A stretch of 64,000 nt of DNA from Heterohyrax brucei (taxonomy: Eukaryota > Chordata > Mammalia > Hyracoidea > Procaviidae), in NCBI GenBank assembly GCA_028571685.1, contig CM053154.1, positions 7,973,501-8,037,500 of the forward strand, in the 5' to 3' direction. The notes under the pieces are model-generated. The model was not told the origin of the DNA, searched no databases, and worked only from the letters and a program-made list of their open reading frames with translations. The translations under genes were made by a program, and so were the position numbers. Below, piece after piece: positions 1-11,640 of the stretch; the stretch's first letter is position 1; the number at the start of each line of letters is the position of its first letter.

Positions 1-100
1 ATGAAAAACTACAGGTTCAGACCACATTTGGCATTTTTAGACAACAATAATTACTCTCATTTTTAGAATATTTAAAATTTAAAGCACTTTAATAGCCATT

Positions 101-269
101 GGAAACCTTGGTGGTGTAGTGGGTTAAGTACTACATCTACTAACTGAAAGGTTGGCAGCTTAAAAATACCAGGTGCTCCTTGGAAACTCTATGGGGCAGT
201 TCACCTCCGAGCTCTCGGGTCACTAGGAGTCAGAGGCGGCTCGATGGCAGTGGATTTGGTTTGGCTTTC
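101..269 (+). repeat. AfroSINE copy
   Basis: Full-length tRNA-like SINE, 5' 'aaaccttggtggtgtagtgg' to 3' 'gatggcagtggatttgg'. A 10-bp duplication aatagccatt (91-100 and 270-279) flanks it. Confidence 0.9.
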
Positions 270-369
270 AATAGCCATTATCTCAGTCTCTCTTTGCCAG
301 TGTTGTGAGGTAGGCATTGCCTACAAATGACTGACAGGAAAGCCAAGAGTCAAAACAGCGACATGAGGA

Positions 370-865
370 CTAGTAGAGGACTCACAGCCCAGCCACCACA
401 GCCTCCACAAGGATGAGTCCAGTGCAACTACGGGGTGCCCAGCTACCGCCACTGTCAGAGACCACAGCAGAGGATCCTGGACGCCGCTGGAGAAAACGTG
501 CAACAAAATTCCAACTCACAAAAACAGACAGAGATTGAAGAAACCTTGAGAAGATGGCCCCAGACACCCTTCTAGCTCAGTAAGGAAGTCACTCCTGAGA
601 TGCACCCTTCAGCTAAAGATTGGACAGGCACCTAAAACAAAATGAAACTTAAGGGGCACACCAGCCCAGGAGCAAGGACTCAAAGGTAGGAGGGATCAGG
701 AAAGCTGGTAATAGGGAACCCAAGGTTGAGAAGGGAAGACTGTTGACACATCATGGGGTTGTAACCAGTGTGATAAAATAACACGTGTACTAATTATTTA
801 ATGAGAAGCTAGCTTGTTCTTTCAACCTTCATTTAAATACAGTAATAATAACAAAAATGTTACAG
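370..865 (+). repeat. Dispersed A-tailed repeat, family B
   Basis: A copy of a repeat seen again at 15355-16740 and, inverted, at 26089-26410. Diagnostic pieces are 'cacccttctagctcag', 'ctcctgagatgcaccc', 'gggaacccaaggttgag' and a 3' end 'aaccttcatttaaatac' with an A-rich tail. I recognise it as common in elephant DNA and do not know its formal class; it is possibly the 3' part of a LINE. It has no long ORF. Confidence 0.6.
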
Positions 866-1978
866 GAGTTACTTTTTTAGGAATTAGTACCCAGGCTCTA
901 TAAATCCTAACCAACTGTTACTTAATCCAAGCTTTTCCATCTGTCTGGGTGAGACCCAAAAGACAAATACCCAACAGGTTGTTTTGCTTTAATAAAATGT
1001 AAGTGAAAAATAAATATGAGTACCTCCTCTGATTTTAAGATTAGGTTTTTCAAGAAGCAGTCTTTGCAAATAGAATTTACTAGAAGATTGCCATGTACAC
1101 GTTTCATCCTACTTTCAAATAGCAGTCATCCATTGATAAGGAAAGTGAGACATAGCAAAAGCACTCAGCTTCAAACAAACTTAATCAGTGATGAACTTGA
1201 AATAATCATATGACTATACTGCGTGAATCTCTCATCTAATCTGTTAGGACAGATGATTAGCAGCAGACTTGTGTGATTTTTCTTGAAACATTAGGGTCAG
1301 AACTATAACTGGATGAGGAAGCAAGCAGGCAAGGAAGTTAACTGGGAGTTATCCTCTGGCCAAGGAGTGGGGAAGAAGATGCTGACATGATTACGTACAG
1401 ACAAGAGGCTACTCAGAACCACGCTCATCTGATCCCGGACCATTGTGACACTGGAGAAAGCCACCATTTACCACGTATCTGGGAGCTCCAGATGTCAGCA
1501 TGAGAACCGGCCAAATCCTTGCAAAACCACTCCTTCCCCTTCCATGTTCTGTAAGGTTGTGAGGTATAACTCTACAGTAGAAGATGACAGGAAAGATGTT
1601 CAGGGTGTCTCTTTCAATCTCATTCATAACAAAACCATTCTTTGAAAACCTATCGTAGGTAAAATAACCACCATCTTCCATTCTTACAGGCTGTCATTAG
1701 AAGACTTGGATGTCAGTCAGGATCCCAGAAGGAAACTAATGGTGTACCCCAATTGGAAAGTAAAATTCTTCACCAAGTTGTGTGCACAGTTGAAGAAAAC
1801 AAACAAGAATGGTGCAACATTCCTGGGCTGGCAGCCATGGGTCACTGTCACCAAATCCTAGAAAGAGGGCGGTTGCCGTGGGGGAAGTCCTGGCAGGAGC
1901 AGTGACGGCCTTCCTAAAGAAACGCAGCCACTGTCAACCTGAAGCCAGTCAGGGAGAGAGTCCCTGTAAATGTGAGTA
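866..1978. other. No gene recognised; weak unassigned ORFs
   Basis: A 66-codon frame at 1445-1645 (+) and a 90-codon frame at 1409-1681 (-) overlap. Further right, about 1730-1860, another plus frame reads RRKLMVYPNWKVKFFTKLC and continues to a stop. It could be an eroded retrocopy with frameshifts, but I cannot name a parent. No splice pattern or promoter supports a gene. Confidence 0.3.
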
Positions 1979-3250
1979 CTGACAATTAAGTTTATGAATT
2001 CGTCGTAGAAAAGGTGCTGCATACCTTGTTGCTGAATATTGCTGTAGTCACCTTCAGAGTCCTCCCCCCAGGAAGCTGTTCACTTGACACCAGGGCCTAG
2101 TCCACCTTTAAGGCAATTTTGGAACGTTTTTTTGGAATGGCCATTAGAGCTGTCGTCATATTACCCTTGATGGCCCGAATGTCACCAAAATGTCTTCCTT
2201 TCAATATTTCCCCTATCTTTGGGTAAAGAAAAAAGTCATTTCGGGCCAGATCATCGGGTGAATAGGGAGGATGTTCCAATATAGTTATCTGTTTACTGGC
2301 CGAAAGCTCCCTCACAGACAGTGCCGTGTGAGTTGGTACATTGTCGTGATGCAAGACCCAGGAGTTCTTGGTGAAAAGTTCAGGCTGTTTGGGTCTAACT
2401 TTTTCATGCAGCCTTTTCAGCATTTCTAAATAGTAAATTTGGTTAATTATTCATCCAGTTGGAACTAATTCATAATGAACAATGCCTCTGATAACAGAAA
2501 AGGTTACCAACATTGTTGTGACTCTTGATTGAGACTGACAGAACTTTTTCAGTCTTGGAGAACTGGCTGACTTCCATTGTGCACTTTGATGCTTTGTTCG
2601 CGGGTCATATTGGTGCACCCATGTTTCATCACCAATGATAACATAGCCCAAAATGTCGTCTTTCCTCTCCAAAAGCTCTTGGAAAACTTCAACTCTCCTT
2701 TGCTTTTGTTCACTGGTGAGCTACTTTGGGACCAGTTTTACACACACCTTTCTCATGCTGAGATTTTCCGTTAAGATTTTCCTAACTTTCCCTATCGATG
2801 TTTACTTGGTCTGCTATGCTTCTCACAGACAGCCAATGATTTTGACGCACAGTTCAACAAAATTTTGCAATGTTTTCATCAATTCTGCTTGTTACTGGCT
2901 GCCCTGACCTCTCTTCATCAGTGACACTTTCTCCTCAGAAAAATGTTTGATCCATTTGCACAGTGCCATTTTCTTCATGGCATTATCCCCATAAACTTGG
3001 ACTAACATGTTCACTTCCACTCTTCCCAAGTTTAACAAGAAATTTAATGTTTGTTGCTCTAATTCAAGCTCTGTGACAGCATGTAAAAACATACAACAAT
3101 AATGAATGCCACTCATCAAGACATTGCCACATGTTGACACAAACACAGCTGTGAGACGCTGATATAGCAAGGTTAGGAAACCTTACCAAGTTGTTTGCAC
3201 AGTGCTGCCAACATAAGCTCATGGTGGCAAGTTTGCAAACTTTATCATCA
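1979..3250 (-). mobile_element. Mariner-type DNA transposon, full length but degenerate
   Basis: Minus-strand fragments read a mariner transposase in order. An N-terminal HTH region (YGDNAMKKMALCKWIKHFSE) lies near 2900-3100, GDETWVHQYDP near 2600, and HHDNVPTH with PPYSPDDLARNDFFLYPK near 2230-2360. GDET, HHDN and the Asp after LARN would supply the DD34D triad. The ends are imperfect inverted repeats, 'attaagtttatgaattcgtc' (about 1986-2005) and 'gcaagtttgcaaacttt' (about 3228-3245). Several frameshifts and stops mean it is inactive. A related copy is at 48.1 kb. Confidence 0.85.
2097..3170 (-). pseudogene. Decayed mariner transposase gene
   Basis: The transposase is broken into at least three frames: 3170-2892 (N-terminal domain), 2672-2451 (first catalytic Asp in GDETW) and 2423-2097 (second and third Asp). 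The last segment has a duplicated Asp in YSPDDLAR where the family reads YSPDLAP, making the spacing to the third Asp one residue too long. No intact reading frame remains. Confidence 0.85.
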
Positions 3251-3477
3251 GAGCTTGTATCCTGGCATCCTTGTCCTTTCTTTCTTCCAGTCACTAGCAG
3301 GGTCTTTAGTGGCCAAACCAAACTGGAGACTACAAGGCTAAAAGCTGCTTGACATAGCCTTGCAGGTCAGTCTGCCAAGGGACACAGAACTGGGGAGAGG
3401 ATATGGAATGTATGGTGGAGACTGTCCAGCCAACAAAAGCTACGGCAGACTAGATATAAAACAAAAACAAACCCCCA

Positions 3478-3640
3478 AATAAACCAAATCTGTTGCTGTT
3501 GAGTAGATTCCAACTTGTAGTAAGGCTGCAGGACAAGGAAGAGCCACCCTGTAGGTGTTCCTAGGAGTGGCCGGCGGGTCTGAGGGCTGATCCTTCAGTT
3601 AGCAGCTGCAGCTGTTAACCACTAGGAGACTGGGTGTAAA
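3478..3640 (-). repeat. AfroSINE copy, diverged
   Basis: Reverse copy: 'aaaccaaatctgttgctgtt' through 'gttagcagctgcagctgtta' and 'accactaggagactgggtg'. Confidence 0.8.
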
Positions 3641-4902
3641 GGAATAGGTATTTCTGGGAGGGAGAGAGGGGGCAATTACTGTCATTCCAGATCCTTTAGC
3701 CTAAGGCAAAGGCTATTTCCCCTAAAGACAATTTATTTCAGAACATCAGATTTTTCCTTTCTCTGTCCCAGTGTATTCTTATGCCATAAAAAGAATGATG
3801 CTAACCCAGTTTATAGGTGATGCTGAAAAGATAGATGTCAGAGGTGGCACAGAAACATCCCCGTGAAATAGTGAAGAGTAGGTAAGAAATGGCATCCTAA
3901 AGTGAGAGGGGAAAAGTTTTAAGTCTATAAACCAATAGGATATCTACCCAGCTGTCTCTTTGGAATGAAATTTATCACAAAAGGGGAGATTTGAGTCAAG
4001 CCTCTACTGAACATAAAGCCTTGCATCTGCTTTGTGAAACAGCAACTGTATTTCCACAGCTGAGCGATGTGACAGACTTTCCTTTTCTGACACATTGTCT
4101 TAAGATTCAATTTTGAATCTGTCTGTAGGATTTTCATCCAGGATTAGAGACAAGAAATCTTCCTTATGTTATTAAGGAGGAAAAAAAGTGTGTTAAAAGG
4201 CCAGCTCTCATTCAGACATAAATAAATTTTAATAAGCGGAGCAAATCATGAATGACAGATGGCTTTGTGTTTAACATAATATTCCTGAAAGCTTCTTTAA
4301 TCACAGAGGAAAACCTCTCACAAATACAGTGTTAGCAGTGTAATCAATAGGTCGTTGTGTACAGAGGATAACTGACATCGTGGTGGCCCGCCGTCACTGT
4401 CACTGAATAATGACATTTTCCTTGCACTGCTATGCTGACAGCAAAAGTATGCCAGCACTGGAAAGAAAGAAAATGAATCTTCAAGAGGAAGGCGTACTCT
4501 TGCTAGAGAGCTCAGAGAATAGACTTCTTTCTCTTGTTCTAAACCAAGAATACATTAGCTTTCCACCAGAAAGCTGATTGCACTGTATAAAAACTGCCTG
4601 AACAGATGTGGTATTGTGACTTGAGTCAATAAGAGAGAGAAGCTTTCTTTGTGAAAGATTATTTTCAACAGAAAAAAAATTTAAAGATGTTCATTTAGAA
4701 ATGCTTTTTTCAGATCCCAGAACTCAAACTAATATGGTTGTGGTCAACTCATTATTGCTTACTTTCAAAAAGTATGTTTGATGATCATCTGAATCAATGC
4801 ATAAAAGATATAAAGTCCAATATGCATCCCTGATGAAAACTCTCAAAATATAGAAATAGAAGGGAAATTTCTCAGTGTAACGAAGGCATCTATAGAAAAC
4901 CA
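3641..4902. other. No gene seen
   Basis: AT-rich unique-looking DNA with short frames only. I recognise no repeat family or RNA gene. Confidence 0.6.
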
Positions 4903-5072
4903 GGAAACCCTGGTGACATAGTGGTGAAGTGCTATGGCTGCTAACTGGGAGATCAGCAGTTCAAATCCACGAGGTGCTCCTTGGAAACTCTACAGGGCAG
5001 TTCTGCTCTGTTTATAGGGTCACTGTGAGTTGGAATTGACTTGACAGTGGTGGGTTTTGTGGTTTGGGCTTT
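4903..5072 (+). repeat. AfroSINE copy
   Basis: 'aggaaaccctggtgacatag' to 'gacttgacagtggtgggttt'. It sits immediately before an L1 ORF2 fragment. Confidence 0.9.
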
Positions 5073-6250
5073 ATATAAAACCAATAGCTAATATCATTTT
5101 CAATGGAGAGATGCTGAAAGCATTCCCCTGAAACGAGAAAAAAACAAGCATGCCTTTTATCAGCACTCCTGTTTAACACTGTGCTGGAAGCCTTAGCTAG
5201 ACCAATAAAGCAAGAAAAAGGAAGAAAGGGCATCCAGATTGCAAAAGAAGATGTAAAACTATCCCTGATTGCAGATAATATGGTCTTACGTGTAAAAAAG
5301 ACCCCAAAGATTCCACAAGAAAACTACTGGTTTTTAATGGTGCTGGCAAACTTGGATGTCCATGTGTAAAAAAGTGAAGCAGGACTCATATCTCACATCA
5401 TACAAAAAAACTAACTTGACATGGATCAAAGACCTAAAACAATGAAGATAATGGAAGAAAAGATAGGGACAATGTTAGGTGCCCTAATACATGGCATAAG
5501 TTCAACATAAACCGTAACTAATAATGTGCAAACACCAAAAAGAGAAACTAGGCAACTGGAAGCTACTCAAACTTAAAACAGGCTCATCCAAAGATTTCAC
5601 CAAAACAGTAAGAAGAGAACCTGTAGGCAGTGGGGAAAAAAATGGCTATGGCATATCCAACAGAGTTTAATTTCTAACCTACATAGACTACGTCAACATC
5701 CCAATAACAAAAGGACAAATAATCGAATTTTAAAGGTGGTCAAAGGATGTGAACACTTCACCAAAGAAGACACATGAGGAAATGCTCAAGACCATTAGCC
5801 ATTAAACACCACCACCAAAAGCACTGCCATCAAGTTGATTCCGATTCATAGGGACTCTGTAAGTCAGAGTAGAACTGCCCCATAGAGTTTCCGAGGAGCG
5901 CCTGGCAGATCTGAAAGGCCGACCTCCTAGATAGCCACCACAGCACTTAACCACTACGCCACCAGGGTTTCCCATTAGATATTACAGAAATGCAAATTAA
6001 AACTACAGTGTGATACCCTCTTGGCTTGGTGATACCCTCTTACACAGACATTACTGACACATGTGTTTAAAAATAACAAATGCTGGAGAAGTTGTGGGGA
6101 GGTTGGGACACTCGTGCACTGCTGGCAGCAATGTGAAATGATACAGCCACCGTGGAAAACGATACAGTACCTCCTTAAAAATTTAGAAATAGAAAGATCA
6201 TACAAGTAAATCTCAGGCATCATACTGCTCTATCCATAAATATTGTAATA
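5073..6250 (+). mobile_element. L1 ORF2 fragment (old), plus strand
   Basis: The plus frame near 5181-5340 reads LARPIKQEKGRKGIQIAKED followed by VKLSLIADNMV, the L1 reverse-transcriptase core with the FADD position decayed to IADN. Downstream come eroded C-terminal motifs ('gcaaattaaaactacagtg', 'gaagttgtggggaggttggg'). A SINE at 5805-5971 splits it. An 18-bp segment 'tggtgataccctctt' is repeated around 6012-6050. Confidence 0.8.
5805..5971 (-). repeat. AfroSINE copy inserted in L1
   Basis: Reverse copy ending 'ccaccagggtttc'. The duplication ccatta lies at 5799-5804 and 5972-5977. L1 sequence continues on both sides. Confidence 0.88.
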
Positions 6251-6379
6251 TCTCCAAAGATTTATTTGAAAAGAAAAAAAATGTCACAGTAGGCTCTTTG
6301 TCAGGAATGGGAGAAAGAAATTCCAGAAGAGTCATTAGGGAAGAGCAGATAAAAGACAAGGTAGTTTTATGACAGCTGC

Positions 6380-6590
6380 AGAGCCCTGATGACACACTGG
6401 TTGCATGCTCAGCTAGCGACCAAAAGGCTGCTGATTTGAACCCACTGAGCACTTTCAAGGGAGAAATACCTGGCAGTTTACACCCATAAAGATTACAGCT
6501 TAGAAAACACAACAGGGCAGTTCTACTCTGTCCTGTAGGGTCACCATGTGTCAGAATCCATTCAATGGCACTTAAGGACAACCACATGGC
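6380..6590 (+). repeat. AfroSINE copy, long variant
   Basis: Has the extra internal stretch 'ggcagtttacacccataaag' before the common 'gggcagttctactctgtcct' part. Confidence 0.8.
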
Positions 6591-7000
6591 ATCTGGTTAG
6601 TTTAAAAGCAACCTGTTGACTGCCTTGCTGAGGACAGGGTCCCTGTTTTCTACTAGACACAGCAGGCTGTTAACACAGCCTTCTATTCCTCTGCAGATTT
6701 TGAGGTCAAATTGAAGTGGTACTAGTTAATCAGCTTAGTGGATAATAAACTAAGAGCTTACATTCACAGAGCACTCGCAAACCCCCAGTGCTGAGGGCTG
6801 GCCAGCTGTAGCTCCAGAATGTTTAGCATCGCACTTTATCACCAGTCTGTGAAAATGTGTGCCTGATTAGTTATGCCCGCCTAGTAAGCAAAAATAGCAA
6901 ACATATAAATAATCATGGACGAGGTCTTTAAAATGACATCAGACTGTGATATCAAAAGTCACACCCAGCTCTAAAATTTTCTATCATTATACTATTTCAT

Positions 7001-7160
7001 AGTAAACCCTGGTGGCATAGTGGTTACATGCTACAGCTGCTAACCAATGGGTTAGCAGTTCAAATCCACCAGGTGCTCCTTGGAAGTTCTATGAGTCAGT
7101 TCTACTCTGTTTTATAGGGTCGCTATGAGTTGGAATTGACTTGATGGCAGTGAGTTGGGT
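7001..7160 (+). repeat. AfroSINE copy
   Basis: 'agtaaaccctggtggcatag' to 'gacttgatggcagtgagttg'. The flanks are actatttcat (6991-7000) and agtatttcat (7161-7170), a target duplication with one difference near its start. Confidence 0.9.
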
Positions 7161-7502
7161 AGTATTTCATACAGAAAAAATTTACACTAATAGTGACGAC
7201 TTTCTAGATTGTTTATCAACATTAATGAAAACAATTCCCATTTTCAAATGGCTACTTTGGTCTGTGCCTTGTGGAAGTAGCTTTAGAATTTCTTTTCAAA
7301 TCTGAAAATAAACTGGCGAGGTGTTGGAAGGTGATAAACGAAAAATGAGGCACTTCTCTGTTTTAAGAGATGCTGTATCAAAACCTTCATAAACTTCCCT
7401 ATACTTAATTCGCAATTAGCATTAAAAACTTCCAAAATACAACATACAATATCATATCAACATGGAACACAGTTTCATAGTTCCTACACATTTCACATCA
7501 AA

Positions 7503-7660
7503 AACCAAAAACCCTTTGCTGCTGCATCAGTTCTGACTCATAGTGACCCTGTAGGACAGAGTAGAATGGCCCCAAAGGGTTTTCAGGGCTGTCCTCTTCA
7601 GAAGCATCTTTCTCCTGTGGGTTCTCATCACCACCCCTTTAGTTAGCTGCTGGGTACATC
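7503..7660 (-). repeat. AfroSINE copy, reverse
   Basis: 'aaccaaaaaccctttgctgc', 'agttctgactcatagtgacc', 'ctttctcctgtgggttctc' and a truncated 'ttagttagctgctgggta' end. Confidence 0.8.
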
Positions 7661-7675
7661 TGCCATTCTAACACG

Positions 7676-7842
7676 TACCCACCGCCGTCGAGTCAGGTCC
7701 TGGAGAGCTGGAATCACTCAGTACAAACCAGGGCTTCAGACCAGCTCTAAGCAGTTCAGTCAAGGAGGGCCTTGCAGATTTGAACTGTCTACCTTTTGGT
7801 TAGCAGATCTAGCACTTAACCCACTACACCACTAGGGTTTCC
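7676..7842 (-). repeat. AfroSINE copy with a foreign 62-bp block inside
   Basis: Reverse copy starting 'acccaccgccgtcgagtcag' and ending 'acaccactagggtttcc'. Where the family reads the 'agcgaccctataggacagag' block, bases 7700-7761 instead match unique-looking sequence at 10885-10950. Confidence 0.8.
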
Positions 7843-8600
7843 ATGTTGTACATAATTCCCCAAATTGTTTCCTTCCTGGCTTTTACTCAGTAAAAGTCCT
7901 TACGGATTCATTCAATTTCTATTGTGGTAAAAAGCATTACCAAAACGTTTGACAATTCAACCATTTTTGCAGGTATAATTCAGCGATATGATTACATTCA
8001 CCACATGGTGCAACCATCACTACTGACCTTTTCCAAATGATGCCACCAACATTAACAAAAGTTCAGTGACCCCCTAAACAATGACCTGCTTTTTCCCCTT
8101 CCCTCCCACTCCCGGTCACTACTAATAAATTTGGTCTCTCTAGGTCTGCCTGTAAACCTTGGTGGCATAGTAGGTTAAGTGCCATGTGTACTAACCAAAA
8201 AGTTGGCAGTTCAAATCTACCGGGTGCTCCTTGGAACTCTGTGGGACAATTCTACTCTGACCTCTATGGTAGCTATGAGTTGGACCCGACTTGATGGCAG
8301 TGGTTTATATCTGTCTATTTCATGTAACTGGCAGCCTACAATATTTGTCCTTTTGTGTCTGATTTATTTCATTCATCAGAATGTTTTCAAGGTTCATTCC
8401 TGTTGTATCAGAACTCCAATTTCTCTTTATGGCTGAGTAACAGCCCACGGTATGGTTTCGTCACATTTGGGCTGTCTGTTCTCTGTAGGTGGACACTTGG
8501 GTTGTGTCTGCCTTTCTGTCTTCTGTTGGTGGACAGTTGGGTCATGTCTGCCTTTGGCTGCTGTGAATCACTCTGCAGTTAATCTTCAAATACAGGTTTC
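7843..8600 (-). mobile_element. L1 3'-end fragment, antisense, with SINE insertion
   Basis: The plus strand shows the reverse of an old L1 3' end: 'cccaaattgtttccttcctg', 'caccacatggtgcaaccatc', then after the SINE 'ttcattcatcagaatgtttt' and 'ctttatggctgagtaacagc'. Around 8475-8565 a 44-bp unit (gtggaca.ttgggt..tgtctgcctt) is repeated twice in tandem. Confidence 0.65.
8151..8306 (+). repeat. AfroSINE copy inserted in L1
   Basis: 'tgtaaaccttggtggcatag' to 'gacttgatggcagtgg'. Flanks 'gtctgcct' and 'atctgtct' look like a mutated target duplication. Confidence 0.88.
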
Positions 8601-8699
8601 TGCTTGTGACTTGCTAGACTGTAAGCAGCCGGCAGGATACAGGGAAGAAACAAAATGTGAGAGAATGTAGTTGATGGGAATTTTTTTCCCCTGACTTAC

Positions 8700-8765
8700 A
8701 GAAGGAAAGAAAGAAAGAAAGGAAAGGAGAAAGGGAGGGAGGCAGGAAGGCAAGAAGAATCAGAA
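8700..8765 (+). repeat. Purine-rich simple repeat (GAAA/GGAA)n
   Basis: A run of gaaa and ggaa units, nearly pure purine on the plus strand, with no unit conserved beyond 4 nt. Confidence 0.9.
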
Positions 8766-9637
8766 GGAGGGAAAGGAAATTCCTTGAAACAAGAAATGAC
8801 AGTCTGAGGGCCCTGCAGATGAGTGGGCTGCCTGCGGTCAACGCCGGAGACAGACGTGGTTTCAGAGGGTGGGGAGGGTTTGGCCAGTAGAAGCTCTTAG
8901 GTAAGAAAGACAGATTGACCAACTTGTCAGATCCTTCCGTAACACCGGGAATATGGCGATTCTTGTACAAGGAAACCTTATCCCCCAAGAGTGCTGTGTG
9001 CCTTTTTCCCCTCCCCATTCAGGACTGGAAGTGTTATACAGATTAGTACAGTGTTCACCACCATTGCCCAGAGTGGCTAAGGAACACTATGAAATATTAA
9101 GCTCTTCATATTGTTCTCAGTTGTGTAGTTGGGTGGGTCTAGCTGTCATACCTGAGAAGCGCAGTGCTGTTTACTTTTCTCGTGGACTGAAATATTGCTA
9201 TAAAAGATACCAAAAACGGCAATAGAAGTGATGGCAATTTATATGGTTAAGTTAAATATGTAGCAGTATTTTCTGAAATAAAGACAATATGTCACATGCA
9301 GCTATTGTGAGGTTTGTCTCTGATCTGGGAAATCTATAGCTCTTTACTGAACCTAAAAGCATGGCTTTCATAAATAATTTTCCTGGCAGTTCTAGTCTCT
9401 ACTGCTTCAACGGAGTGAAGTTTGTACAAACTAATACAAGTTTTTTTAAGAAAGTATCTAAGAATCACAGTGACTCAAGACAAGTCTCATTGAGCATCAC
9501 TAGCAATAGAACACAAATGATGTGAAAGGTTGGCCTGTAACCACATAAGCAGTGACTTTGCTGAAATGCAGGAGAGAAAAATATTTTGGTGTCCATACAG
9601 AATCACTTATGAACTATGTGTGCCTTTACTAGTTACA
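8766..9637. other. No gene seen
   Basis: A 90-codon plus frame at 8953-9225 has no recognisable domain and no supporting signals. The rest is unique-looking. Confidence 0.5.
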
Positions 9638-9800
9638 GAAAACCCTGGTGGCACAGTGATTATGTGCTACAGCTGCTAACCAAAAAGTGAGCAGTTCAAG
9701 TCCACTAGGCCCTCCTTGGAAACTCTATGGAGCAGTTCTACTCTGTCCTACTGGGTTGGTATGAGTTGGCTCGACTTGATGGCACTCGGTTTGGGGTTGG
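9638..9800 (+). repeat. AfroSINE copy
   Basis: 'gaaaaccctggtggcacagt' to 'cgacttgatggcactcggtt'. It is followed after 10 bp by a second copy in the same direction. Confidence 0.9.
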
Positions 9801-9810
9801 CTACTACTTA

Positions 9811-9995
9811 CAAGGACCCCTGGTGGCACAGTGGTTAAAGTGCTCAGCTGTTAATCAAGAGGTTGGCAGGTGGTGCTCACCACTGGCTCTGCAGCAGGAA
9901 GATGTGGCCTTGGAAAGCCAACAGGGCAGTCGTGCTCTGTCCTGCAGGGCCACTCGGAGTCAGCACCAGCAGCAGCGGATGTGGGTTTTCACCAC
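9811..9995 (+). repeat. AfroSINE copy, second of a head-to-tail pair
   Basis: 'aggacccctggtggcacagt' through 'gccaacagggcagtcgtgct' to 'gcggatgtgggttttcacc'. The 3' part is diverged. Confidence 0.85.
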
Positions 9996-11443
9996 CTACA
10001 CAGACATCACCACCCACTAGCAGAGCGTCTAGACACATACAGTAATAATTACCCTAAGTGGTCTGTCATACTCTGCCACCTTTCTGACAATAAAAACAAC
10101 AGCTTTATAAATGAAAGTTTTCTCTGTACTCTCGTTAGGAAGGCGTTGATGTCAAGTCAGGAAGGCAGAACGCACTGTATCTGACAGTTAGGGTCACTGA
10201 TGAGGGGCTTAGACATTTGAACACATGGGCATGGCAGCACTCAAACTCCCACTCTGGGTGCCATGAGGTCGGGGGCAGGCCCATCCTGAGGCCTCCAGCT
10301 CTGGCATGTGTCTGCTTGTTTGGTGGAAGCTCCATTTGAAATCACAAGCGCTCTGAGCACATCTCTGAGGCGGTGCTCCTTGGTCATAAGCAAGAAAAGG
10401 GAGGAGAAGAGCTGGCCCAGCTGACAGCATAGTGGGTAGCAGCCACTCCCCAACAGGTGCGTTTCTTCTGTTAGCCCCACCCCACCCTTTGAGTCTTTGT
10501 ACAAGTTGCTCTGAGGCCTCAGTTTGGGGGCTTAGGCCTCAAGAAAGAGGAGAGCCAGTAGCTGAACCAGTGTGGGGCCAGCTAGAGCTAGGATGCCCTC
10601 CTGAATGGCAGTTTCAGATGGTGCCCTACCCCGAGAGGCCACAGCGGAGACAGTGAAGGGGTGATTCCACAGGAATGAACAGGAGGGTCTGGCCTCAAGT
10701 GGAGCTAAAAGAACCTGACGTAACCTCCAAGTGCAAGGGGCATGAGCAAGGGCGCACTGAGGAGTGCTCCAGAGTGGACACAGTGGAGAAAACCCACCAC
10801 AGCTTCTCCTGACCCATTCCTGGGGCCATTGACCTCTGACACTGGGTCATTGGGCGGAACCTCTGGCAAATCTGATTGGCTCAACCTGGGAGAGCTGAAA
10901 TCACTCAGCACACACCAGGGCTTCAGGCTCGTTCTAAGCAGTTCAGTCAGTGGCAACAAGGCAGGGCTTCAAACTGGTTCAAAGCAGTGCAATGAAGGTT
11001 AGTGGACACAAGGGCAACTTATGTGTTGCATAGCAACCAAGTCTCTTGAGTGTAGGCTTTTGACAGGAGTAGGAACAAGCAGAGTGGTGCCTTGCTCAAA
11101 CACCATAGCTGACAAAGCCACTTCAAGTGTGGGTCTCTTTCCACAGTCCTGCCAGTAATCCAAATTCCCACATCAGGAAGCTATCAGGAGACAGGAACCC
11201 AATCTCCCACATCCAGTTTCCAGCTTTCTCTGTCTTCCAAGGTGAGACTGAAGTGGGGCCAAGGTCTTCTCGTCTATGCACTCCATCTCGTCCTCATTCC
11301 TGATCCTCCTCGATTCCACCTGCCGCTGAAAGCTGCCTGTGGTCCCCCAGGTTTGCAGTAGGGTAAAGGAAAGGGAGGTGAGGCGGCACAAGGCATGTTT
11401 ACCTAGCTCCTGTCGTTAGACTCTTAAATACATTCTATCCAGG
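9996..11443. other. No gene seen; contains one block shared with 7.7 kb
   Basis: GC-richer DNA with overlapping short frames on both strands and no recognisable protein. Bases 10885-10950 match the block inside the SINE at 7676-7842. On the minus strand this block is preceded by a CCAAT-like 'gagccaatcag', so the 10.74-11.01 kb stretch could be part of an LTR or other repeat I cannot name. Confidence 0.4.
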
Positions 11444-11640
11444 CAGGAGTCCCTGGAGGCACAGATGGCAGCACACTCAACTATGAACCAGAATGCTGAA
11501 GGTTCAAGTCCACCCACATACACCTCAGAAGAAAGGCCTGGTGACCTACCTGCCTGTGAAAACTCAGCCCCTGAAAACCACAGGGAGCACAGTTCTGCTC
11601 TGACACGCATGCGGTCGCCGTCAGTCAGTGGCAGCTGGTG
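11444..11640 (+). repeat. AfroSINE, subtype 2
   Basis: 'ggagtccctggaggcacaga' then 'agaaaggcctggtgacctac' and 'ggtcgccgtcagtcagtgg'. The 'gaaaggcctggtga' middle defines a second subtype, also at 48.99, 51.05 and 56.31 kb. Confidence 0.85.

Noticed and set aside
101-269. tRNA gene (A- and B-box-like motifs, repeated many times in the window)
   Set aside because: The motifs belong to SINEs. No copy folds as a full cloverleaf with an intact anticodon arm, and target duplications show retroposition.
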